NCBI GenBank assembly: GCA_900551385.1
Contig: URVS01000123.1
Location: forward strand, 1-5,090
Length of the DNA stretch: 5,090 nt
Direction of reading: 5' to 3'
Source of the DNA: an uncultured Mollicutes bacterium
Lineage (GTDB): Bacteria > Bacillota_I > Bacilli_A > RFN20 > CAG-449
The position numbers and the translations under genes are program-made. Positions 1 to 5,090 of this stretch are shown piece after piece. The number at the start of each line of letters is the position of its first letter. Position 1 is the first letter of the stretch. The notes under the pieces were generated by a model. That model did no database searches and had not been told where the DNA came from. It was given only the letters and a program-made list of their open reading frames with translations.

Positions 1-47
1 ATGGTGGCTATGGTATCTTATGAGAGAGCGGCAAGTTGCCGGGCTCT
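1..47 (+). rRNA. rrf: 5S ribosomal RNA, 3' end (5' part outside window)
   Basis: This is the last third or so of a 5S rRNA, a structural RNA of the large ribosomal subunit. The stretch ATGAGAGAGCGGCAAGTTGCC (about 20-40) matches the conserved 3' region of 5S rRNA, especially the mollicute form as I recall it (GTGAGAAAATAGCAAGCTGCC). The upstream ATGGTGGCTATGGTAT fits the helix IV/loop E region. The final GTTGCCGGGCTC should be the 3' strand of helix I, whose 5' partner lies before base 1. This stretch is clearly richer in G+C than the genes that follow, as expected for rRNA in an AT-rich genome. It is probably the last gene of an rrn operon lying to the left. The exact 3' end (about 44-47) is an estimate. 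Identification rests on remembered consensus, not on a search. Confidence 0.82.
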
Positions 48-55
48 TTTTTTTT
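23..55 (+). terminator. Rho-independent terminator at the 5S rRNA 3' end
   Basis: A local hairpin can form within the 5S tail: CGGC (29-32) pairs with GCCG (38-41) around AAGTT. After a 2x2 internal mismatch, AGAG (23-26) pairs with CTCT (44-47). Nine T (47-55) follow directly, giving the standard hairpin plus T-run arrangement. The hairpin uses bases that belong to 5S helices in the mature RNA, so it would compete with the 5S fold. The T-run reaches the stop codon of the converging aminotransferase gene (54-56). No matching T-run exists for transcription in the other direction. Confidence 0.6.
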
Positions 56-1181
56 ATAATTTTATTGATTTAATGCATTTTTTTATTCTATTTAAACTAG
101 TAATTAATTTTTTAGTGTCAACAGCAAAACATAATCTAACATAATTATTTATACCAAAAAATGAACAAGGTAATAATCCAACTTGATAATTATTAGCTAA
201 ATATGAACAAAATTCTAAACTAGACATGTGAAATTTATCAATTTTAAAAATTAAATAAAATCCTCCTTGAGGCTTAAAAACATCTAATTTTAATTTATTT
301 AGAAAATTATATGCATATAACATATTAGCTTTATAATATGGTAGTTCAACTTTTAAATTAAGGCTAACTTCCATTGCATTCATTAAAAAATGTGGTAAAC
401 AAATATTTACCATATTTTTTAATTTATATGTTAGATTAATAATATCCTTATTGCATGCAAGATAACCTAATCTCCAACCAGTTAGTTGTTGAGATTTAGA
501 TAATGAATTAACAATAATAAATTGTTTTTTTAATTCATTAAATCCTAATAAAGAATTATTTTTTTCAAAAATTATTTCATCATAAACATTATCTAAAACA
601 ATTAAAGTTTTATATTTTAAAAGATATTTTTTTAAGCTTAATAAAGTTTCTTTATTTAATATTTTTCCACTAGGATTATTAGGATAATTTAAAATAATTA
701 ATTTTGTTTTATTAGATATTATTTTTATAAAATAATCTATATTTGGATTAAATTCATCATCACAATCAACAATATTTATTTTGGCATTTAAATAATTTAA
801 TATCTGTAAATATTCAGGATAATATGGTTTAAAAATAATTACTTCATCATTTTTATTTATTAATGAAGCAAGACTTAAAAATAACGCTTCTGTCGCTCCG
901 TTAGTGATAATAATATTTTCATAATTATAATTTAAATCATATTGTTTATTTAATTTATTAGCAATGTTTTTTCTTAAAGATAATAATCCATAACTAGAAC
1001 AATATTTATCATGATTATCTAATAACGAATTAATTAAAGCACTTTTAATTTCTTTATTAACTGGTAAATCACTTTCTCCATAAGTTAAAAGAAGAATATC
1101 TTTTATTTTTGAAAGATTTTCTTGATATAAAGACATTTGGCTAGTAGATAATAATTTTAAATTAGTATTGTATTTCATCAT
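54..1181 (-). CDS. patA: PatA-like aminotransferase, probably N-acetyl-LL-diaminopimelate aminotransferase
   Basis: This 375-residue cytosolic enzyme is a complete PLP-dependent class I/II (fold type I) aminotransferase. Visible landmarks are NGATEA (94-99, phosphate cup), NYPNNPSG (165-172, with Asn169 contacting PLP), Asp197 and Tyr200 in LDNVYDE, SLSKS with the Schiff-base Lys229, GWRLGY with Arg237, and the substrate-carboxylate Arg349 in YVRLCFA. The stretch from LDVFKPQGGFY to YVRLCFA resembles the B. subtilis PatA C-terminal region. In B. subtilis-type pathways PatA makes N-acetyl-LL-DAP from N-acetyl-2-amino-6-oxopimelate and glutamate. The divergent dap operon lacks exactly this step, which supports the assignment; aspartate or another amino acid as main substrate remains possible. 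The start is at an ATGATG pair with no evident Shine-Dalgarno, and translation from the second ATG cannot be excluded. The gene converges on 5S rRNA and has no visible terminator of its own. Confidence 0.8.
   Translation of the reverse strand: MMKYNTNLKLLSTSQMSLYQENLSKIKDILLLTYGESDLPVNKEIKSALINSLLDNHDKYCSSYGLLSLRKNIANKLNKQYDLNYNYENIIITNGATEALFLSLASLINKNDEVIIFKPYYPEYLQILNYLNAKINIVDCDDEFNPNIDYFIKIISNKTKLIILNYPNNPSGKILNKETLLSLKKYLLKYKTLIVLDNVYDEIIFEKNNSLLGFNELKKQFIIVNSLSKSQQLTGWRLGYLACNKDIINLTYKLKNMVNICLPHFLMNAMEVSLNLKVELPYYKANMLYAYNFLNKLKLDVFKPQGGFYLIFKIDKFHMSSLEFCSYLANNYQVGLLPCSFFGINNYVRLCFAVDTKKLITSLNRIKKCIKSIKL
1122..1152 (+). promoter_or_regulatory. Candidate sigma-70-type promoter for the dap operon, inside the start of patA
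   Basis: TTGATA (1122-1127) matches five of six -35 positions and GATAAT (1147-1152) five of six -10 positions, with a slightly long 19-bp spacer. Transcription would begin near 1159 and give a leader of about 50 bases. An alternative -10, TATGAT (1189-1194), sits closer to the gene but has only a weak TTGTAT (1168-1173) at a short 15-bp spacing. The 28 bp between the two divergent start codons is too small for two full promoters, so control sites must lie inside coding sequence. In DNA this AT-rich such matches also arise by chance. Confidence 0.25.
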
Positions 1182-1199
1182 TAAAGAATATGATTTAAT

Positions 1200-1204
1200 G
1201 GTGA
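1200..1204 (+). promoter_or_regulatory. Ribosome binding site that fixes the dapF start
   Basis: GGTGA lies five bases before the ATG at 1210. The same GGTGA with the same five-base gap precedes dapA, which supports 1210 over the upstream in-frame TTG (1168) and ATG (1198). From 1210 the protein begins MIFEKYQGCGNDF, the normal DapF N-terminus. Confidence 0.6.
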
Positions 1205-1209
1205 ATAAT

Positions 1210-1926
1210 ATGATTTTTGAAAAATATCAAGGTTGTGGCAATGATTTTATTATTGTTAATGGAAAATATAATTCTTCTTTAGCAAAAAAATTATGTAAAA
1301 GAAATATAAATATAGGTGCAGATGGATTAATTATTATTAATGATAATGTAATAAAATTTTATAATGCTGATGGAACAAAAGCTGAAATATGTGGTAATGG
1401 TCTTAGATGTGTTGGGAATTATTTATTTAATCATCATTTATTAATTAAACAAAAAGAAATTATATGTGAAAAACAAAAATATTTAATTAATGTAATAGAT
1501 AATAATACTTTTAAAGTTGATTTTCCTTTAAATAATCCTAATTATAAAAAACGTCAAATAAATAAATATAAAGTGTATTTAATTGATGTTGGAAATAAAC
1601 ATTGTATTTTATTAAATTATCCTGCTAAAGAAAAAATTGCTAAAGAAATTATTAAATATGATAAAGAATTAAATGTATCTTTTGTAAAAATAATTAATAG
1701 GAAATTAATAAAAATCAAAACTTATGAAAGAGGTGTAGGTTTTACTTTAAGCTGTGGCAGTGCTTCTTTAGCAAGTAGTATTATTTTAAATAAATTAAAT
1801 TTAATTGATCAAGAAGTAAATATTAAAGTTAAAGAAGGAAATTTAAAAGTTAGTTTAAAACAGGAATATTCTTTAATTGGCAGCAGTAAATTTGTATATA
1901 AAGGTGAAATAAATGAAAGAATTTAA
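1210..1926 (+). CDS. dapF: Diaminopimelate epimerase
   Basis: DapF is a PLP-independent cytosolic epimerase that interconverts LL- and meso-diaminopimelate through a two-cysteine mechanism. The protein is 238 residues from the ATG at 1210, shorter than the usual 270-285. Visible motifs are GCGNDF (Asn11), YNADGTKAEICGNGLRC (Asn52, catalytic Cys61), DVGNKHC (Asn129, His131), NVSF (Asn155) and YERGVGFTLSCGSAS (Glu173, Arg174, second catalytic Cys182). Both cysteines and the main substrate-binding Asn, Glu and Arg positions are kept. Two usual positions differ: the family typically reads ERGxGETxACGTG or CGSG, while here position 178 is Phe and position 185 is Ala. The gene opens the dap operon and its end overlaps dapA by 14 bases. 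Identity is secure; full activity is an inference. Confidence 0.93.
   Translation: MIFEKYQGCGNDFIIVNGKYNSSLAKKLCKRNINIGADGLIIINDNVIKFYNADGTKAEICGNGLRCVGNYLFNHHLLIKQKEIICEKQKYLINVIDNNTFKVDFPLNNPNYKKRQINKYKVYLIDVGNKHCILLNYPAKEKIAKEIIKYDKELNVSFVKIINRKLIKIKTYERGVGFTLSCGSASLASSIILNKLNLIDQEVNIKVKEGNLKVSLKQEYSLIGSSKFVYKGEINERI
1901..1907 (+). promoter_or_regulatory. Ribosome binding site of dapA
   Basis: AAGGTGA ends five bases before the dapA ATG at 1913 and lies within the last codons of dapF. The two genes overlap by 14 bases, so translation is probably coupled. Confidence 0.65.
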
Positions 1927-2773
1927 ATTGATTACTGCTTTAATAACTCCTCTTATTAAAGAAAATAAAATAGATTATATTGCATTAAAAAAGATTATCG
2001 ATTATCAATTAATAAATAATGTTGATACTTTTGTTATTTTTGGAACAACAGGGGAAGGTAGTTTAATTTCTTTAAAAGAAAAAAAGAAAACAATAATTAA
2101 ATTATTACAAGAATATAATATTCATTTAATTGTAGGTATAAGTAATATTTCTACTTATGATTCATGCAAAGAAATTAAATATTTTTCTTCTTTAAATATT
2201 GATGGATTTTTAGTGTTAACTCCTACATATATAAAAACAAATCAATTAGGATTATATAATCATTATTCTAAAATTAGTAAATATACTTCTAAAGATATTT
2301 ATTTATATGATATTAAAGCAAGAACTGGACAAGATTTAGATTTAGAAACAATTTCTAATTTACAAAAAATAAAAAATATTAAAGGAATAAAATGCGCTAG
2401 TGGAGAAGATAAATTAAAGAATGTTATTAAATTAAAAACAAGATTTAAGATATTTTTAGGTGATGATTTATTACTTTTAAATGGTTTAGAAAATAATATT
2501 GATGGATTAATATCTGTTTGTTCTAACGCTTACTGTAAAACTATTAATAAAATTATATCTTTATATCAAGATAATAAAATCAATGAAAGTAAGGAATTAT
2601 TTAATAAATATCAAAATTATTTTTCTTTGATGTTTAATGAACCAAATCCAATTCCAATTAAATATTTAATGCATAAATTAAATTATTCGACAATTTTTTA
2701 TTCTCGACCATTGTATTATCCTAGTAAAGAACTAAAAAAATTAATTCAAGAAAGATATATAGAGGAAATATAA
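1913..2773 (+). CDS. dapA: 4-hydroxy-tetrahydrodipicolinate synthase
   Basis: DapA condenses pyruvate with L-aspartate 4-semialdehyde, the first committed step of the DAP/lysine pathway, and is normally a cytosolic TIM-barrel tetramer. At 286 residues it has normal family length. Motifs in order are ITALITPL (7-14), FGTTGEGS (43-50, with Thr45 and Thr46), TPTY (103-106, with the inter-subunit catalytic Tyr106), Tyr132 in LYDIKARTG with carboxylate-binding Arg137, Schiff-base Lys160 in GIKCASGE, GDD (183-185) and EPNPIPIKYLM (243-253). The catalytic Thr, Tyr, Tyr, Arg and Lys are all present. Several neighbouring positions are unusual: TPTY for TPYY, DIKARTG for NVPxRTG, and KCASG for KEASG. 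These suggest a divergent lineage. The related aldolases NanA and KDG aldolase are unlikely given the dap neighbours. The start follows a good ribosome binding site, and the stop codon directly abuts dapB. Confidence 0.93.
   Translation: MKEFKLITALITPLIKENKIDYIALKKIIDYQLINNVDTFVIFGTTGEGSLISLKEKKKTIIKLLQEYNIHLIVGISNISTYDSCKEIKYFSSLNIDGFLVLTPTYIKTNQLGLYNHYSKISKYTSKDIYLYDIKARTGQDLDLETISNLQKIKNIKGIKCASGEDKLKNVIKLKTRFKIFLGDDLLLLNGLENNIDGLISVCSNAYCKTINKIISLYQDNKINESKELFNKYQNYFSLMFNEPNPIPIKYLMHKLNYSTIFYSRPLYYPSKELKKLIQERYIEEI
2762..2767 (+). promoter_or_regulatory. Ribosome binding site of dapB
   Basis: GAGGAA ends six bases before the ATG at 2774, inside the last codons of dapA. The dapA stop codon and the dapB start codon are immediately adjacent. 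Confidence 0.65.
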
Positions 2774-3421
2774 ATGAAAATATTAGTGATTGGTAAAGGT
2801 AAAATGGGTAATATTTTAAAAGATATATACCCTAATGAAGTTATTGAAGAAATTGATACTATTGAAGAAATAAAAAAATATAATTCAAAAGTTGATGGAG
2901 TAATAGATTTTTCTCATTCTAGTTTGTTAAATGAAACTTTATCTTTATGTAAGAAAAATAAAATACCACTTGTTGTAGGTACAACAAATTTAACTAAAGA
3001 AAATTATGATTGTTTAGATAAAGTTAAAAATGATATTCCTATTTGTTTGGATTCAAATTATTCTTTAGGTATTATATGTTTAAAAAAATGTATAGAATCA
3101 TTATCTAATTTTAGTTTTGATAAAATAGTTATTACTGAAACACATCATAAAGATAAAGTAGATATTCCTAGTGGAACAGCTTTATCATTAAAAAAATATT
3201 TAAGTAAAATGTTTAATAATGAAATAGAAATTATTGCTAATAGAAAAAGTGATTATGTAGGTATTCATCAAATTGATTTTATTAATCAAGGAGAAAGTAT
3301 TTCTATTAAACATGAAGCATTTAATAGAGAAATATTTGCTAGAGGAGCACATTTAGCATTATCTATTTTAAAAGGTAAAAAAGCTTCATTATATGATTTT
3401 GGAGATATAATTAATGGTTGA
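2774..3421 (+). CDS. dapB: 4-hydroxy-tetrahydrodipicolinate reductase (compact form)
   Basis: DapB uses NAD(P)H to reduce the DapA product to tetrahydrodipicolinate in the cytosol. The protein has 215 residues against the usual 240-270. Motifs are the dinucleotide-binding loop GKGKMG (7-12), DFSHSS (45-50), VVGTTN (67-72), DSNYSLGI (93-100), the signature ETHHKDKVDIPSGTA (122-136) with catalytic His124 and Lys128 and substrate-binding Gly134-Thr135, and HEAFNREIFARGA (180-192). All catalytic elements are present. The shortening falls mainly between the glycine loop and DFSHSS, which lie about 33 residues closer together than in E. coli DapB. That removes part of the Rossmann domain that normally reads the cofactor ribose, so NADH versus NADPH preference cannot be predicted. 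The TGA stop overlaps the first codons of dapH by 8 bases. Confidence 0.93.
   Translation: MKILVIGKGKMGNILKDIYPNEVIEEIDTIEEIKKYNSKVDGVIDFSHSSLLNETLSLCKKNKIPLVVGTTNLTKENYDCLDKVKNDIPICLDSNYSLGIICLKKCIESLSNFSFDKIVITETHHKDKVDIPSGTALSLKKYLSKMFNNEIEIIANRKSDYVGIHQIDFINQGESISIKHEAFNREIFARGAHLALSILKGKKASLYDFGDIING
3401..3405 (+). promoter_or_regulatory. Ribosome binding site of dapH
   Basis: GGAGA lies eight bases before the ATG at 3414, within the end of dapB. It supports that start, which gives an 8-base overlap with dapB. Confidence 0.55.
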
Positions 3422-4097
3422 AATAAATTTAAGTGAATATTTAAAAAATAAACAAAAAAAATCAGATACAGTCTTAATCTTTTCTAAAAAAGATCCAATA
3501 ATTAATAAATTTAATTTAAAAATTATTGGTGATAATTCTTTTTCTTTTGTTAGAGATGATTATAATATTTTAAAATTATTTATTGAACAAAATAATTTAA
3601 CTAATTATGAAATATTCCGTTTAAGTGTTAATCAAAAAGCTGACTTATTAGAATACGGAAATGATTATCGTATTGAGCCAGGCGCGATAATTAGAGAAAA
3701 AGTAAAAATAGGTAAAAATGCAGTAATATTAATGAATGCGACTATAAATATTGGAGCAGAAATTGGTGAAAACACTATGATAGATATGGGAACAATTATT
3801 GGTTCTAAAGCTAAAATAGGTGATTCTTGTCATATAGGCGCTAATAGTGTTATTGCAGGAGTTCTTGAACCTGAATCTAGTAAAGAAGTAATTATAGAAG
3901 ATAATGTATTTATAGGCGCTAATAGTGTTGTTCTTGAAGGAATTAAAATAGGACATAATTCTATAATTGGAGCCATGACTTTAGTTAATAAAGATATTCC
4001 ACCTAATTCATTAGTAGTAGGTGTTCCTTGTAAAATTGTTGGATTAGTAAATGAAAAAGTTAATTTAAAATGTCAGAACAATTTAAATCTCCGTTAG
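3414..4097 (+). CDS. dapH: Tetrahydrodipicolinate N-acetyltransferase
   Basis: DapH transfers acetyl from acetyl-CoA to tetrahydrodipicolinate, giving N-acetyl-2-amino-6-oxopimelate and committing the pathway to its acetylase branch. The 227-residue protein has an alpha/beta N-terminal domain (about 1-80). A left-handed parallel beta-helix of hexapeptide repeats follows (about 86-207): [63 protein letters not shown]. An extended loop, [13 protein letters not shown] (152-164), interrupts the helix. The order and loop match B. subtilis DapH ([48 protein letters not shown]), which separates it from the longer succinyl-dependent DapD and from sugar acetyltransferases. Two rungs share an exact 19-base repeat. 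The end overlaps the deacetylase gene by 28 bases. Confidence 0.93.
   Translation: [227 protein letters not shown]
3833..3929 (+). repeat. Exact 19-base direct repeat within dapH (3833-3851 and 3911-3929)
   Basis: TATAGGCGCTAATAGTGTT occurs at both sites, 78 bases (26 codons) apart and in the same frame. Each copy encodes IGANSV (residues 141-146 and 167-172), one rung of the beta-helix. Identity extends to all six codons, including GGC, a minor Gly codon in these genes. The repeat may reflect duplication or gene conversion between rungs, or coincidence under strong codon bias. It is not a mobile or regulatory repeat. Confidence 0.7.
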
Positions 4098-5090
4098 AAG
4101 AAATAATATATTTAAGAAGATATTTACATATTAATCCAGAATTAAGTTTTCAAGAATTTAATACTCAAAAATTTATTTTAAATTTTGTTAAAGATTTTAA
4201 ATGTGAAATAAATGTTATTAAAACAGGAATAATGTTATATTTTGATTTAAAAAAAGAAAAAATAATTGGTTTAAGAAGTGAAATGGATGCTTTGCCAATT
4301 TTAGAAAAGACTAATGTTAGCTATATTTCAAAAAATAAAGGAGTTATGCATGCATGTGGACATGATGCACATATGGCTCTTTTATTATTAGTTAGTAAAT
4401 ATATTAATGAAAATTACGATAAATTAAATAATAATTATTTAATTGTTTTTCAACCTAGTGAAGAAGTAAGTGGTGGATCTAAATTAATTATTAATTCTTT
4501 GTTTTTTAATAATCATTTACCAAAATATATGCTTTCTCTTCATGTATATCCAACTTTAAAAAGAAATCAAATTTATTATAAAAGTGGTTCTTTTTTACCA
4601 ATGTGTACAGAAATAGATATTATTGTTCATGGAAAAAGTACGCATGTTAATAATTTAAAAAATGGAATAGATGCCAATAAAATAGGTGTTTATATAATGA
4701 AAGATCTATATAATTATTTTGAAAAAATACCTCAAACAAAGTTTTTAATCGGTGTAATTGAAGGTGGAAAACAAAGAAATATTGTTAGTGATAATTTAAA
4801 AATAAAAATAACTTTAAGGAATTTTAATTATAATCAATATTTAAAACAAAAAAAGAAAATTATTGATTTAGTTAATAAATATAATCAAGATATAGATATT
4901 AAATTTAATGATGAAATAATCCCACTTAATAATAATGTTGAATTAATTAAATTAGTTAAAAATAAATATAAAATATATTTAACTAATAAAAAAATGATTG
5001 GTGATGATTTTTCTTTATACCAAACAAAATGTAAAATAGGATATTTTTTATTAGGGATTAAATCTAGTTTTTTACATGAAAATGATTTCT
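4070..5090 (+). CDS. dapL: N-acetyl-diaminopimelate deacetylase, M20 family (3' end outside window)
   Basis: This enzyme hydrolyses N-acetyl-LL-diaminopimelate to LL-DAP and acetate. The first 340 residues are visible, open to the last base; the family is usually about 370-380 residues, so only a few dozen are missing. M20 amidohydrolase motifs are RRYLHINPELSFQE (16-29), LRSEMDALPI (68-77), MHACGHDAH (93-101, metal ligands Cys96 and His98), FQPSEE (127-132, general base Glu131 and metal ligand Glu132), LHVYP (157-161, His158), HGKSTH (187-192), GDDFSLY (311-317) and a final LHENDF (335-340) with the last expected metal ligand His336. M20D members also include hippurate and auxin-conjugate hydrolases, but the operon makes the DAP role much the likeliest. 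The ATG at 4070 is the only start after an in-frame TAA at 4061. It has no clear ribosome binding site and overlaps dapH by 28 bases, implying translational coupling. The symbol dapL is also used for an unrelated LL-DAP aminotransferase. Confidence 0.88.
   Translation, partial: MSEQFKSPLEEIIYLRRYLHINPELSFQEFNTQKFILNFVKDFKCEINVIKTGIMLYFDLKKEKIIGLRSEMDALPILEKTNVSYISKNKGVMHACGHDAHMALLLLVSKYINENYDKLNNNYLIVFQPSEEVSGGSKLIINSLFFNNHLPKYMLSLHVYPTLKRNQIYYKSGSFLPMCTEIDIIVHGKSTHVNNLKNGIDANKIGVYIMKDLYNYFEKIPQTKFLIGVIEGGKQRNIVSDNLKIKITLRNFNYNQYLKQKKKIIDLVNKYNQDIDIKFNDEIIPLNNNVELIKLVKNKYKIYLTNKKMIGDDFSLYQTKCKIGYFLLGIKSSFLHENDF

Noticed and set aside
1..23. C-terminal end of an upstream protein (GGYGIL then TGA in frame 3)
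   Set aside because: The same bases fit the conserved 3' region of 5S rRNA much better, and the codons GGC and ATC do not match the AT-ending usage of the real genes.
1..55. Tail of a T-box or lysine riboswitch
   Set aside because: No antiterminator TGGNACCGCG or L-box core is visible, and the gene downstream lies on the opposite strand, so there is nothing for it to regulate. The 5S rRNA match explains the bases.
1168..1209. Longer dapF starting at TTG 1168 or ATG 1198
   Set aside because: The extra residues match no DapF N-terminus, and they would overlap the start of patA (TTG) or lack a Shine-Dalgarno at good spacing. ATG 1210 has GGTGA five bases upstream and gives the family-typical start.
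3417..3460. Read-through of the dapB TGA as Trp
   Set aside because: It would add only about a dozen residues up to a TAA and fit no known DapB C-terminus. The Trp codon elsewhere is TGG, and the dapH start overlaps here in the usual operon manner.
3729..3956. 75-residue open frame on the - strand inside dapH
   Set aside because: It lies antisense to the hexapeptide repeat region of a clearly real gene. Its composition (runs of Asn, Tyr, Phe, Ser) mirrors the complementary codons, and it has no recognisable domain.
54..5090. A new defence, mobile or otherwise undescribed system
   Set aside because: Every gene belongs to a known biosynthetic family and together they form one pathway. No unexplained gene, inverted repeat, array or mobile-element trace remains.

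Overview
The window comes from a very AT-rich bacterial chromosome. Codons end almost entirely in A or T, arginine is almost always AGA, and the proteins are rich in Lys, Asn and Ile. Genes are short and tightly packed. The 5S rRNA tail resembles mollicute 5S rRNA. TGA appears to be a stop (it ends dapB), and the single Trp codon in the window is TGG. Together this suggests a low-GC Firmicute close to the Mollicutes, perhaps an uncultured gut Bacilli/'Tenericutes' lineage that still makes diaminopimelate. The taxonomic placement is inference.

Layout: bases 1-47 are the 3' end of a 5S rRNA gene on the + strand, followed by a run of nine T. Bases 54-1181 on the - strand encode a fold-type I aminotransferase most like PatA (N-acetyl-LL-diaminopimelate aminotransferase), convergent with the 5S gene. 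Only 28 bp beyond its start codon, a + strand operon begins and runs to the window edge: dapF (1210-1926), dapA (1913-2773), dapB (2774-3421), dapH (3414-4097) and an N-acetyl-diaminopimelate deacetylase (dapL type, 4070 to beyond 5090, lacking only its last few dozen residues). All operon junctions overlap or abut. No stretch over 300 bases lacks a gene.

Taken together the six genes encode every step of the acetylase branch from aspartate semialdehyde to meso-diaminopimelate. DapA condenses aspartate semialdehyde with pyruvate, DapB reduces the product to tetrahydrodipicolinate, and DapH N-acetylates it. The PatA-like enzyme transaminates, the M20 deacetylase removes the acetyl group to give LL-DAP, and DapF epimerises that to meso-DAP. 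Aspartokinase, aspartate-semialdehyde dehydrogenase and LysA are not in the window. The product would feed peptidoglycan and/or lysine synthesis.

I see no mobile element, CRISPR array, tRNA, riboswitch or unknown gene system. The second-look points are the compact DapB, altered active-site motifs in DapF and DapA, the gene arrangement around the 5S gene, and the near absence of intergenic control sequence.
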